The notes under the pieces: generated by a model
Databases searched by the model: none
The model's input: the letters and a program-made list of their open reading frames with translations, nothing else
Told to the model about the DNA's origin: nothing
Part shown: positions 12,160-23,552 of the stretch, in pieces
Layout of the letters: every line of letters begins with the position of its first letter
Position numbering within the stretch: position 1 is the first letter of the stretch
Source of the DNA: Dama dama
Taxonomy: Eukaryota; Chordata; Mammalia; Artiodactyla; Cervidae
Length of the DNA stretch: 64,000 bases
Reading direction: 5' to 3'
Assembly: GCF_033118175.1 (NCBI RefSeq)
Contig: NC_083704.1
Location: 52,478,501-52,542,500, forward strand
Translations under genes and position numbers: made by a program

Positions 12160-12725
12160 CGTCATTTAGTAATTGTTTATTATATATGTACTATTTGCTA
12201 GGTTCTGTAGATACATTAGTGAATAAAAGAGACAACTATCCTTAGTCTTCTGGATCTTTTTTCTAGTAGGAAGACAAACTGTAAACATGAGTAAGTAAAG
12301 TGTATAGTACGTTAAATTATGATGTATGCTATGGAAAGAAATAGAGCTGGATATGGGAAATTGGGAGAGCCATGGTCAGAGTAGGGTGTTCAAAACTTTA
12401 CATAGGCTGGTGTGTAAAGCCTCACTAAGAGTTCACAGTTGAGCCAACACTTGAAGGAACCAAGGAAGTGAGTAATGTGAATATCCAGGGAGAAAGCTTT
12501 CCAGGGACAGAGAATATCCAGTTCAAAGACTGGAGAGAGAAGCATGCCTGGACTGTTCAGATCAGAGCTTATGACAAAGGGAGTGGGCAGTACTTGAGTT
12601 AGGTAGGAAGTACATGAGCCAGGGGATATAGTGCAAATTGTGTGAGGCTCAGAAACTACTGAAGGGACTTGGACCTTTACTGAATTAAATGAAATACCAT
12701 GGATTATTTTAAGTGCAAAAATGGC
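12160..12725. repeat. Ancient interspersed repeat, family not assigned
   Basis: Words such as GCTAGGTTCTGTAGATACATT, then GAAGGAACCAAGGAAGTG and AGAAGCATGCCTGGACTG are typical of a widespread old mammalian repeat. A related copy starts near 14170 in the next intron. I cannot name the family reliably. Confidence 0.4.
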
Positions 12726-12734
12726 ATTTGTTTT

Positions 12735-12850
12735 TTCCCTCCACACACCATGGCATGTACGATCTTAGTTCCCTGACCAAGGGTCAAACCTGTGTCCCCT
12801 GCAGTGGAAGTGCAGCGTTTTAAATACTGAACCACCAGGGAAGTCCCCAG
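12735..12850 (-). mobile_element. CHR/ART2-type SINE
   Basis: Antisense copy: CGATCTTAGTTCCCTGACCA, then CCCCTGCAGTGGAAGTGCAG and ACTGAACCACCAGGGAAGTC at the right end. Confidence 0.82.
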
Positions 12851-13052
12851 AAGTGACATCTGACTTAGGTCTTAGCAGAAGGGCTCTGTCTACTGATTAT
12901 TAAGAATAGACAGTAAAGAGTCAAAGGTAGAAGGGCAAAACCTGCTAGGAGGCTGTTGCAGTAATCCAGGCAAGAATGATGGTGTCTCAGGCCAGTAGTC
13001 ACATCCAGTTCTACGAATGAGATCCAGTTTTGAAAGGTTGAGTTAAGAGAAT

Positions 13053-13262
13053 ATAGTCCCTGGTGGCTCAATGATAAAAGAATCTGCCTGCCAATGCAGG
13101 AGACGTGGGTTTGATTGCTGGGTTGAGATGATCCTCTGGAGAAGGAAATGGCAACTCACACCTGTGTTTCTGCCTGGGAAATCCCATGAACAGAGGAGCC
13201 TGGTGGGCTACAGTCCATATGGTCGCAAAGAGTTGGACACAACTGAGCAACTAAACCGCAAC
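13053..13262 (+). mobile_element. Bov-tA SINE
   Basis: Full-looking copy: TCCCTGGTGGCTCAATGATA start, GAATCTGCCTGCCAATGCAG, GGAGAAGGAAATGGCAACTC and a GTTGGACACAACTGAGCAAC end with a short A-rich tail. Confidence 0.88.
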
Positions 13263-13958
13263 AATAGCAGCAAAGTGTCCAGGAGAGAGAGAGGAGTCAA
13301 GGGTGACCCCTGCATTTTGATCTGAAGAACTGAAAGTGTGTATTAACTGAGATGAACATGCTGCTTCATGTCTGGAACCTTGAGACTTTGGGAACAGTAA
13401 TAATATCAACCTTATGGTGTGGTTCTGAGAAATAATGCAGTGTCCTGCACAGAGCAGCCAGATGTTTTCATTTTTTTCTAGGGAGATGGTCAGTGGCTTT
13501 CATTAGATTCTCATGAGGTAAAGAGGTATTAGATCTTGACCTACAAGAAGGTCATGAACCATGGCCTTAAAAGGAATGTCTGCCACTGATGTGATCTGAC
13601 CCCAAATATTGATGATCTGTGTGTTTATTCAGCTCAGAAGTCCAGGAAGAAAACCTGGGAGTAAGCTTAAACTATTAAGTTGTATTCCTTGGTATTATGT
13701 TTTAAAAAAAAAATTTCCCTCCTGAAATGAGTAGACAGATGTTCACTTCTTTTTTTCCCCAAATATCTTCTTATATGTTTAAAGGGGGAAAAAAGAATCA
13801 AGAAAATTGTCTTATTATCAAAACAGTCAGTGAAACTTCTCTAAATATAGCATACCATTAAGTTTTTGGTTAGCAGAATGTTTGTTAGATTAAGACTTCA
13901 GGAATGAAAGCCATCAGAATTCTAATTTAATGGAATTTCTTCATTTTTTTCTCCCAAG

Positions 13959-14116
13959 AATTGAAAAGGTATGGGTCCGAGATGGAGCTGCATATTTTTA
14001 CGGCCCCATCTTCATTCACCCAGAAGAGACGGAACATGAGCCGACAAAAATGTTCTACAAGAAAGAAGTGTTTTTGAGTAATCTGGAAGAAACCTGCCCC
14101 ATGACATGTATTTTAG
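13959..14116 (+). CDS. PBRM1: PBRM1 coding exon e: BAH2 core
   Basis: Completes the Arg codon and reads IEKVWVRDGAAYFYGPIFIH, PEETEHEPTKMFYKKEVFLS and NLEETCPMTCIL, leaving with one base of a Gly codon before GTATGT. The YFYGPIF and MFYKKEVF motifs mirror WFYRPxET and EVFKSDYY of BAH1, as expected for paired BAH domains. Confidence 0.97.
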
Positions 14117-15254
14117 GTATGTATTTATACTTTTCATTTAATCACACTTATTCCACAGTTAATTGAATACTACTTCTGTTCTGGGCACTATTCTAGGTGC
14201 TAGGTATATAGCAATAAAAAAATCAAAATCTCAGCCTTCTCAGAGACCTAACTGTGTGGAGCAGAGGCTGGGGAGTCAGTAAATTAAAATTAATTAAATA
14301 GAACATCAGGTAGTAATTAGGGCAATTAATGAGAATAAAGCAGAGTACGACGATAGAGAGTAACATTGCCGGAGGGTCTGGTTTAGGTCACGTGGTCAGC
14401 AAAATCCTCTCTGTTAGGTGACATGACAGTAGACCCCTGAAGGAAGTGAGGAAGAAAACCATTCAACTAGCTGCTGAGATTTTACTCCTTTTAGGTGCTG
14501 CAAACATCAGCTGCAAAGACCTTGAGGCAGAGTATCTGGGTGTGTTTGAATCACAGTAAGAAAGCTGAGTGTGTTTGAGTCACAGTAAGAAAGCTCCTTA
14601 CTTCTAGTAAGGAGACAAAGGGAGCCTAAAGGGGAGACTGAGGTCTTCTTTGGTTAGAGTGACTGCAGCCATGCAGGGGGCCTGGTAGGGAATGAGCCCT
14701 CTCAGGTGACTGGGCTCTCAGTCATGGTGGGTCATATGCAGGGATTGAGCTTTAACAGATAAGAGGTCTTATGAGGAGTCTGGACAAAGAGGCATGTGAG
14801 CCAACATGTGTGTTAGAGGAGTCACTGTGGCTGCAGTACGGGGAAGTGTTGTAAGAATAAGGTAGGAAGCAAGGAGAGCAATTAAAAGACATAATGTCTC
14901 TGTTGGATTAACCCTAGCAGTGTTACTGTTCCAATCCAGAAACATGAAGGTCTCTTGCTTTGGCTTCTGTTGAGTCATCCTCCTGAGTGTGCAAAGTGCC
15001 ATTCTGCTTCTGAGATATAGTTACATGACTCATATACTGTCACCGTTTTCAGGTCTTGGGTTTCTTCTGGCCCCAGATTAACTTGATAACTTTTTACACT
15101 AGCTGCTGTCTACATCTTTTTGAGTGGTTTTCCCAAAGGTTACTAGTCACATCTTTATATTACCTATTGGTTGTAAAGTTGAAAAGTTATTACCTATGGT
15201 TGTAAAGTTGAAGAAGCCACCATGCTTATGATCAAAAGGAAATTTGCAAATTAA

Positions 15255-15440
15255 AAAAATATTTTATTTATATATTTGGCTGCTTTGGGTCTTAGTTTTG
15301 GTGTGCAGGATCTGCTGTCTTTGTTGTGGCATATGGGATATTTAGTTGCAGCATGTGTTCACTGACCAAGGATTGAATCTGGGTCCCCTGCAGTGGAAGC
15401 ACAGAGTCCTAACCACTGGACCACTAGGGAAGTCCCTAAA
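15255..15440 (-). mobile_element. CHR/ART2-type SINE, long form
   Basis: Antisense: a TTTATTTATATATTTGGCTG start, GGTCTTAGTTTTGGTGTGCA, CCCCTGCAGTGGAAGCACAG, and CCACTGGACCACTAGGGAAG at the right end. Confidence 0.8.
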
Positions 15441-16059
15441 AAGTATTTTACCCTTAGACTTTGTTTGGTTGCTTTAATGTTTATCTATATTGTTCTTTGG
15501 TGCTTTTAATTTTTTTCAGAATTGAATATGGTAATCATGTCTGAATGGCCAATAATTCATCATATTTTCTCTTCCACTCTGGGGAGAGACAACAAAAGCT
15601 AGTGAAGTTATTAAATCCTTCTTGAGTTTCTGCATCAGAGAAGGTCTTCCTTTTAACTTGTGCTCTGGAGCTTGACTTCTAGTGAGGAGACAAAGGGAAC
15701 CTAAAGGGGAGACTGAGGTCTTCTTTGGTTAGGACAACTATATCATTGATTGTTTTTTGGTTATTTTCCTAGTGATGACCCTGGGGATTACATCTTAAAC
15801 TAAATGAAAATCTGATTTTGTACACTATACAAAAAACTCTGTTCCTCTATAGCTCCATCCCTCTCATTTGTGTTATTGTCAGAAATTAACTCTTTATACT
15901 TTGTGTGCCCCGTTATCATAGATTTATAATTATTGCTTTATGCATTTGTCTTTAAACTCATATAGGTTGAAAAAGAGAGAATTTGCAAACCAAAAAGATA
16001 TTGCCTTTTATATTTACCTATGTAGTTACCTTTACTGATGTTTTTTATTTCTTTATATG

Positions 16060-16690
16060 GCTACAAGTTATTATCTAATGCCTTTTCATTTCCGCCTACA
16101 GGACTCCCTTTAGCATTTCTTGTCGGACAGGTCTGCTCGCAACAATCTTTTCTTACCTTTTGTCTATCTGGAAATGTCTTAAGTCTTCCATTTTTGAAGG
16201 ATATTTTTGATGGATATAGAATTCTCCACTGGCAGTTTTTTCTTTCATGTCTTTCATCACATTTGGGAAATTTTTGGCCACTGTGTCTTCAGATATTTTT
16301 TCCTGCCCTTTTCTTTTTCTTCACCATCCAGGACTCCTGTTATGCCTATGTGGGTCATGCTTAATGGTGTGCCTTGGATCTCTGAGATGCTCTTCATGTT
16401 TCTGTATTCTTTTTTTCTTTCTTTCTCAGACTTTTCATTTTAATTTTCCTGTCTTCAAGTTCATTGATTCTTCTGTGTTTGTTGAACCCTTCTGATAAAT
16501 TTTTCATTTTAGTTATTGTACTTTTCAGCTTCAGAATTTCTATTTCATGCTTACAACTTCTGTCTCTTTATTGATTCTCTATTTGGTGAGACATCATTCT
16601 GGTTTCTTTTAGTTCCTTGTCCATCATTTCCTTTAGCTCTTCAGGTGTATTTAAGACAGTTGATTTAAATTCTTTTTTTTTTTTTAATTT
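16060..16690. repeat. Probable old L1-related fragment
   Basis: T-rich sequence with phrases such as GCATTTCTTGTCGGACAGGT, TGGATATAGAATTCTCCACT and TTTAGTTCCTTGTCCATCAT, resembling antisense text of old mammalian LINE families. Overlapping + frames here are by-products of low-A composition and show no recognisable domain. Confidence 0.4.
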
Positions 16691-17740
16691 AAATTATTTG
16701 TGTAGTAAGTTCAGTGTCTAAACTTCCTCAGGGACAGTTTCTGTTCCCTGTGAATGGGCCCTACTTACTTGTCTCATGCATGCCTCATAGTTTTTGTTGA
16801 AAGTTAGATATTTTAAATATTATCAATATAATATAACTCTGGAAATCAGATTCTACCCATCTCATTAAGTTTTGTTGTCACTGCTTATTGTGAGTTGTTA
16901 TTGCTTGTTTAGTGACTTTTCAAAGCTACTTTAAAGACTGTATTCTTGTTGTGTGCTGTCACTTAAGTCTCTGTTCTACCAGCTTAGTGGTCAGCTAGTG
17001 ATTTAACAGAGAATTTCTTAAGTGCTTGGATCCAAAAAAAAACAAAACCCACCCCAAATTCCCAGCCTTTGCAACTGCCTAGTGCATCTTTGCTGGAGCA
17101 CACATTCAGCACTCAGCCCAAAAAGTTCACAACTCTGCCTTTGTATTTACTGCCTGCTTGTGCAGGCCTTGACAGTCTGAAGGTGAGAACCTGGGGCCTT
17201 CTGAGGTCTTTGCTGAACATGCACCTTGCCCATAGCATGTGCATGGCTTTCTAGATTTCCAGGAATATGTGGAAGCTTCTCAAAACTCTTATTCCTCAAA
17301 ACATCTCACTTCCCAGTTCTTTCTCCCAAGCTTTTCAACATGTCTACTGTTTGCCCCAACTGATATCCTTTGCCAGCCCCAGCTCGTGGCAGCTATGTTT
17401 TCAACAAAAGCACCATAGCTGCTTCCCTGCTACTTGGAAGTTAGGTAGCAGTTTGGAAAAAGTAAAATTGTATCTAGCTCTCACATCAGCTTCAAAATAA
17501 ATTCCCAGATAAAATATAGGCTTAAATGAACAAAGAAGTAGTAAAGATACCAAAGGAAAGTGATGGGGAACAAATTTTTATAATCTTTAATGTAAAACCC
17601 AGAAACCAAATAAGAAAGATTGATAAATTCAACTATATAAAAGTTTAAAATGTTTGGCAGAAGCAGAGACAGGTGACAACTTTGGGAAAGTACTTGCAGT
17701 GTAAATCATTGAAAAAGATCAAATTTCATTCGTATATGAA

Positions 17741-18772
17741 GTGAAACTGAAGTTGCTCAGTCGTGTCCGACTCTTTGTGACCCCATGGACTGTAGCCTAC
17801 CAGGTTCCACCGTCCATGGGATTTTCCAGGCAAAAATACTGGAGTGGGTTGCCATTTCCTTCTCCAGGAGATTTTCCCGACCCAGGAATTGAACCTGGGT
17901 CTCCCGCATTGCTCAGTTCAGTTCAGTCACTCCGTCGTGTCCGACTCTTTGTGACCCCATGAACTGCAACACGCCAGGCCTCCCTGTCCATCACCAACTC
18001 CCGGAGTTTACTAAAACTCATATCTATCGAGTCGGTGATGCCATCCAGCCATCTCATCCTCTGTCGTCCCTTTCTCCTCCTGCCCCCAATCCCTCCCAGC
18101 ATCAGGGTCTTTTCCAGTGAGTCAACTCTTCGCATGAGGTGGCCAAAGTATTGGAGTTTCAGCTTCAGCGTCAGTCCTTCCAATCAACACCCAGGACTGA
18201 TCTCCTTTAGGATGGACTGGTTGGATCTCCTTGCAGTCCAAGGGACTCTCAGGAGTCTTCTCCAACACCACAGTTCAGAAGCATCAGTATTTTGGCGCTC
18301 AGCTTTCTTCACCATCCAACTCTCACATCCATACATGACCACTGGAAAAACCACAGCCTTGACAGACGAACCTTTGTTGGCAAAGTAGTGTCTCTGCTTT
18401 TTAATATGCTATCTAGGTTGGTCATAACTTTCCTTCCAAGGAGTAAGGGTCTTTTAATTTCATGGCTGCAGTCACCATCCGCAATGATTTTGGAGCCCAA
18501 AAAAAATAAAGTCTGACACTGTTTCCACTGTTTTCCCATCTATTTCCCATGAAGTGATGGGACCAGATGCCATGATCTTAGTTTTCTGAATGTTGAGCTT
18601 TAAGCCAACTTTTTCACTCTCCTCTTTCACTTTCATCAAGAGGCTTTTTAGTTCCTCTTCACTTTCTGCCATAAGGGTGGTGTCATCTGCATATCTGAGG
18701 TTATTGATATTTCTCCCGGCAATCTTGATTGTAGGCAGACGCTTTACCGTCTGAACCACCAGGGAAGTCATA
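17741..18772 (-). mobile_element. Bov-tA SINE split by a BovB insertion
   Basis: The SINE occupies 17741-17911 and 18728-18772 in antisense orientation. Its break lies inside the CTCCCGCATTG word, and the sequence resumes as ATTGTAGGCAGACGCTTTACC. The BovB lies between, flanked by a 4-bp ATTG duplication (17908-17911 and 18728-18731). Confidence 0.85.
17912..18727 (-). mobile_element. BovB LINE, 5'-truncated, with reverse-transcriptase remnant
   Basis: Minus-strand frames keep the BovB ORF2 C-terminal half: NNLRYADDTTLMAESEEELK (motif C YADD) near 18640-18720, then FFGLQNHCGW in a shifted frame, and LKLQYFGHLMRRVDSLEKTL with RMRWLDGITDSIDM near 18050-18180. The 3' end at 17912 shows the usual CTCAGTTCAGTTCAGTC repeat. 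Broken by frameshifts. Confidence 0.92.
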
Positions 18773-19479
18773 TATGAAGAACTCCTATTAAATAATTAGG
18801 AAAAAAGATCAACATCCAGTAGGAAAACAGGCAAAGATTAATAGAGAGCAGAGAGAAGTTTATCAGTGGTTCTTAAAATATGCACAACCAAAGCCAGTAG
18901 AGAAATGTAAGTTAAAATTACCCAGATGCTACTTTCTTAAAAAGAAATTAACAAATTGTCAAAGATTCATATGTTTACTAGTTGACAAGAATATAGGGAA
19001 GTGGCATTTGCCCACTTTGTGGTGGGTTTATGAATTACCATCACCTCTGTGAAAGGTAAATTTGATAATAACCTATAAAAATCAAAGTATATGTACCCTT
19101 TGATCCAGCTTTTGTACTTCTAGACGTTTATTCCTCAGATGTACTCATTCATGTGCAAATTGATGTATGTCTTAAAGTATGTCAACTTAGTCTTGCTTCA
19201 GTGAGAGAGCAAAAATTCGGAAAAGAAACTGAACATCCACCAGTAGGGAACTAGTTGAATAAATATATTAATACCAGCAGTGATCCTTAAAATGTATTAT
19301 TTTGCACCAAAATTTAGGTGTAAAACAATATGAGTGATATGCTAACCATTTTAAGTCCCACAACTAACCATTTGTAAATCCCACAACTAAGACCCGATGC
19401 AGCCAAATAAATTGTTGTTGTTTAGTTGCTCAGTCATGTCTGACTCTTTGTGACCCTGTGGGCTGCAGCACACCCACTG

Positions 19480-21190
19480 ACAGTATTGTACAACCATCAG
19501 TACTATCCATTTCTAGAACTTTTCATCATCCCAAATAGAAACTCTGTACCCATTAAGCAGTAACTACTAATTTCCATCTCTTCCAGCCCTTGATAAGCAC
19601 TATTTTACTGTCTTTATGAATTTTGCCTCTTCTGGGTACCTTATGTAAGTGGAATCATGCAAAATTTTTCCTGAGTCTGACTTATTTTACTTAGCATAAA
19701 TAAAAAATTCTCAAAATTCATCCATGGTGTAGCATGTATCTAAATTTTATTCCTTTTTGAGGCTGAATAGTATTTCACTGTATGTATGTGTAACATTTTG
19801 TTTATTCATTCATCTGTTGATGGACATTTGGGTAATTTCTATATTTTGGCCAATTGTGAGTGATGCTATTGTGAACATTGGTATATGTGTATCCGAGTCA
19901 CTGCTTTCAATTCTTTTGTATATTTACCTAGACGTAGAATTTCTGGATACACTTTCAGTTCAGTTCAGTTCAGTTCCTGAGTCGTGTCTGACTCTTTGTG
20001 ACCCCATGTACTGCAGCATGCCAGGCCTCCCTGTCCATCACCAACTCTTGGAGTCCACGCAGACCCATGTCCATTGAGTTGGTGATGCTATCCAACCATC
20101 TCATCCTCTGTTGTCCCTTTCTCCTCCCACCTTCAGTCTTTCCTAGCATCAGGGTCTTTTTAAGTGAGTCAGCTCTTCGCATCAGGTGGCCAGAGTATTG
20201 GAGTTTCAGCTTTAGCATCAGTCCTTCCAATGAACACCCAGGACTGATCTCCTTTAGGATGGACTGGTTGGATCTCCTTGCAGTCCAAGGGACTCTCAGG
20301 AGTCTTCTCCAACACCACAGTTCAAAAGCATCAATTCTTCGGCGCTCAGCTTTCTTTACAGTCCAGCTTCCACATCCAGCTGCACCACTTCACATTAGCA
20401 GCGTGACATATGGTGGTTCCAGCTTCTCCACATCCTTACCAGCACTTGGTATTTTCCGGAAGTTTCATTTGGCTTTTTTCCCTTCATAATAGCCATCGTA
20501 ATGAATGTGAAGTGGTATTTCAATTTTTATTTGTATTTTCTAAATGATTAATGATGTGAGCATCTATTCATGAGCTTATTGGGTATTTGTATATCTTCTT
20601 TGGAGAAATGTCTGTTCAGATCATTTGCCTGTTTCTTGAGTTATTTATTTTGTTATTGCTGATTTGTCAGAGTTCTTATATATTCTGGATATTAGACTCT
20701 CACTAGAGATATAATTTGCAAATATTTTCCACTGCTCTATGCGCTCTTTTTTCACTTTGTGTCCTTTGAAGCCCAGAAGTTTTTCATTTTGATGAAGTCT
20801 GATTTATCTTTATTTTCTTTAGTTGCTTGTGATTTTGATGTCACATTTATGAAACCATTGCCTAATAGAGGGTCACAAAGGTTTATACTTATGTTTTTCT
20901 TCTAAGAGTTTTATAGTTGTGTCTCTTACATTAAGGTCTCTGATCCATTTTGAATTAATTTGTGTATATGGTATATAGTAAGCTTCTAGCTCCATTCGTT
21001 TGCATGTGGTAATCCAATTGTTCCAGCACTGCCTGTTAAAGAGTCTGTTCTTTCTCCAATTGAATTGTCTTGACACCCTTGTCAAAAATCAGTTACCTGT
21101 AAAAACTCAGTTATATGGATTTATTTCTAGACTTTTAATTCTAGTCTGTTGATCTACATATCTATCCTTACATCTGCTTATACCCTTTCA
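19480..21190 (-). mobile_element. L1 3'-region (ORF2 end and 3'UTR), interrupted by BovB
   Basis: Antisense L1. The left part has a 3'UTR-like stretch (ACAACCATCAGTACTATCCA) and then the ORF2 C-terminal reverse complement (TTTATTCATTCATCTGTTGA near 19800). After the BovB insertion it resumes near 20375 with GCTGCACCACTTCACATT and CTCCACATCCTTACCAGCAC, running into upstream ORF2 text (TTTGAATTAATTTGTGTATA near 20950). No intact reading frame. Confidence 0.82.
19951..20375 (-). mobile_element. BovB LINE 3' fragment inside L1
   Basis: Starts with four TTCAG repeats (CAGTTCAGTTCAGTTCAGTT), typical of the BovB 3' end, and encodes on the minus strand LKLKLQYSGHLMRRADSLKK and RMRWLDSITNSMDM. It sits inside the antisense L1, so it inserted after that L1. 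Confidence 0.9.
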
Positions 21191-21293
21191 ATATTCTAAT
21201 TTTAATCATGTGAATATATTAATTTAAAAGTTTAAAATAATTGTTATCTATGACCACAGTAACTCCTTTCTCTCCAAAATTTTTCTCTTTCAG

Positions 21294-21477
21294 GAAAATG
21301 TGCTGTGTTGTCATTCAAGGACTTCCTCTCCTGTAGGCCAACTGAAATTCCAGAAAATGACATTCTGCTTTGTGAGAGCCGATACAATGAGAGTGACAAG
21401 CAGATGAAGAAATTTAAGGGACTGAAGAGGTTTTCACTCTCTGCTAAAGTGGTAGATGATGAAATTTATTACTTCAG
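21294..21477 (+). CDS. PBRM1: PBRM1 coding exon f: end of BAH2
   Basis: Completes the Gly codon and reads KCAVLSFKDFLSCRPTEIPE, then NDILLCESRYNESDKQMKKF and the terminal KRFSLSAKVVDDEIYYF. It ends with two bases of an Arg codon before GTAAAG. ILLCESRYNE parallels VFVCESRYSA at the same place in BAH1. Confidence 0.97.
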
Positions 21478-21889
21478 GTAAAGTTGAAAAAACTAAGGAA
21501 GAAAGAGCAGTTCAGCTCCTTTGATATCAGTAAAACTCATATCAAAATTGCATAGTCCAGGGTGGGTTTTTATTGTTTTTTATTAGGTCTTAAACTAGAG
21601 CAATAGACATTTCAAATAGAAGATATTAATTTAATTAAATATTAAAGGAAAATCCTCATAATCTGCTGAGATGTGGTGACTGCTGGAACAGTCCTCTTCG
21701 TTTAGACTTCAGTAATTGTGATATGGAGGCAGAAATCTTTGGTTCTGGTATATAATCTGTCTATTAAGAGATTGTGTAGTTCTGTAAACTACGAAAGTTC
21801 TTCTTAGTATTTATAGGCAACTAGATCTCAGCTTTGGATCCAGTGCTTTTGTTGGGTATTCAGCAGAATCCCTTAAAAACACACATCTG

Positions 21890-22330
21890 AGAACTTCCCT
21901 GGTGGTCCAGTGCTTAAGAATCTACCTTTCAATGCATCAGGCTTCCCTGGTGGCTCAGATGGTAAACTGTCTGCCCGCAGTGTGGCAGACCCGGGTTCAA
22001 TTCCTGGGTCAGGAAGATCCCCTGGAGAAGGAAATGGCAACCCACTCCATTATTCTTGCCTGAAAAATTCCATGGATGGAGGCGCCGGGTGGGCTACACA
22101 GTTCATGGGGTCGCAAAGAGTTGGACACAACTGAGCGACTTCACTTTCACTTTCACTTTTTCAGTGCTGGTCTGAAAAATCGAACTGGATGCAGGTTCGA
22201 TTGCTGGTCAGGAAACTAAGATTCCCACATGCCACAGGGTGACTAAGCTCGCACACTGCACTAAAGATCCCGCATGCCTCAGCTAAGACCTGATGCAACC
22301 AAATAAATAATTAAAAAAAAAAAAAACGCA
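21890..22330 (+). mobile_element. CHR/ART2 SINE split by a Bov-tA insertion
   Basis: The CHR-type head GAACTTCCCTGGTGGTCCAG (21892) is followed by a complete Bov-tA (about 21941-22150: TTCCCTGGTGGCTCAGATGG to CACAACTGAGCGACTTCACT). The CHR body resumes near 22165 with CAGGTTCGATTGCTGGTCAG, GAAACTAAGATTCCCACATG and a poly-A at 22314-22326. Confidence 0.82.
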
Positions 22331-22387
22331 AGCATCTGTAAGTAGATGTGAATTTATAAATGTATATTTTAATTATTTCCCTTGCAG

Positions 22388-22429
22388 ACTTAAGAGTGGA
22401 CATGGCAGATTACAGAAAGTTGGTTCTAG
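22388..22429 (+). other. Candidate 42-nt PBRM1 cassette exon (14 codons)
   Basis: A pyrimidine tract ending TTTCCCTTGCAG precedes 42 nt followed by GTATTA. Its length is a multiple of three, and its phase fits exactly between exons f and g. Inclusion would add LKSGHGRLQKVGS plus an Arg with no stop. It lies just 91 bp before exon g. Whether it is ever spliced in cannot be told from sequence alone; the donor is only moderate. Confidence 0.35.
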
Positions 22430-22520
22430 GTATTAAGGCAGAGCATTGCTTTCCAATCCATCCTGGATTGATGTCAGGTGATTTCATTTTATTTATTTAT
22501 TTTTATGTCCCTTCTTCTAG

Positions 22521-22731
22521 AAAACCAATTGTTCCTCAGAAGGAGCCCTCACCTTTATTGGAAAAGAAGATCCAGTTGCTAGAAGCTAAATTTGCTGAGT
22601 TAGAAGGTGGAGATGATGATATTGAAGAGATGGGAGAAGAGGATAGTGAGGTCATTGAGCCTCCTTCTCTACCTCAGCTTCAGACTCCTCTGGCCAGTGA
22701 GCTGGATCTCATGCCCTACACACCCCCACAG
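22521..22731 (+). CDS. PBRM1: PBRM1 coding exon g: coiled/acidic linker between BAH2 and HMG box
   Basis: Reads RKPIVPQKEPSPLLEKKIQL, LEAKFAELEGGDDDIEEMGE, EDSEVIEPPSLPQLQTPLAS and ELDLMPYTPPQ. It has a short helical, coiled-coil-like segment (LLEKKIQLLEAKFAELEG), then an acidic run and a proline-rich end. It begins with one base of the Arg codon and ends in phase 0 at a consensus CAG/GTGAAG donor. Confidence 0.97.
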
Positions 22732-23350
22732 GTGAAGGTGGCGGTTCCTGTTACTTGTCTTATTCCTAGCTCTGGTTTGCAGTAAAAAGGAAGGAGACAT
22801 CCAGCCCCTCCGTTATGGGAGCTTCAATCTAGAATTCTTCAAGAAGGAACAGATTTTATTTTTTCCTTTCTTGATGCCACTAATAATTTAAAGTGTAATA
22901 TCTTTATAAAAAAGTTTCATAGATAGCTGGCTTTAGTGGCAGGTTTAGTTAGGAAGCTCTCCTTGTCTTGCATTGAAAAAAAACGAGAATTGCATCATCC
23001 TCTTACTCTAGCTTTTATTGCTCGTACCTTTTTAGTCTCTTTCTTTAGGACCCCATCTTTTGGTTAAGGTGATCCCTATAGGTATTTTCTTACCATTTAG
23101 AATTTTCTCAAGCCTTGATTGTGAGGTCACCATTATAGATTGCAGTCATGGAATTCAGTGGAACTTCCATTTTTCTTGTATGGCCAGAGGCCAGGAATAG
23201 CTGTGTTTTGAATAAGAAAATGGTCAACTATAAATGGAAGATGTCTGTAGAACAGTAGCTGTTGAATTGGACGTTTTTGGCTTACAAAAACCTTTAGTAA
23301 TTGACGAGATGCAGTGTTCTGATGCATTATAAGAGCTTTCTGTCTTACAG

Positions 23351-23552
23351 TCTACGCCCAAATCTGCCAAAGGCAGTGCAAAGAAGGAAGGCTCCAAACG
23401 GAAGATCAACATGAGTGGCTACATCCTGTTCAGCAGTGAGATGAGAGCTGTGATTAAGGCCCAGCACCCAGACTACTCTTTTGGGGAGCTCAGCCGACTG
23501 GTGGGGACAGAATGGAGAAACCTTGAGACAGCCAAGAAAGCAGAATATGAAG
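23351..23552 (+). CDS. PBRM1: PBRM1 coding exon h: HMG box
   Basis: Reads STPKSAKGSAKKEGSKRKIN, a basic Ser/Lys tract, followed by the HMG box: MSGYILFSSEMRAVIKAQHP, DYSFGELSRLVGTEWRNLE and TAKKAEYEE. The first aromatic/hydrophobic helix, the SFGELSRLVGTEWR second helix and the terminal KKAEYE are classic HMG-box features, a DNA/nucleosome-binding fold. Acceptor TCTTACAG, donor GGTAAAT. Confidence 0.97.

Larger units (their letters stand above)
14117..21293 (+). other. PBRM1: Large PBRM1 intron with nested repeats
   Basis: A 7.2-kb intron. It contains an old repeat related to 12160-12725 (from about 14170), a 58-bp near-identical direct duplication (14600-14657 and 15675-15732), a CHR/ART2 SINE, an old LINE-like stretch (about 16060-16690), a BovB nested in a Bov-tA (17741-18772) and an L1 interrupted by BovB (about 19480-21190). 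No exon was recognised. Confidence 0.75.

Noticed and set aside
21941..22030. tRNA gene suggested by a B-box-like GGTTCAATTCC
   Set aside because: It belongs to the tRNA-derived head of a Bov-tA SINE; no cloverleaf is kept. The same applies to similar words in the other SINEs.
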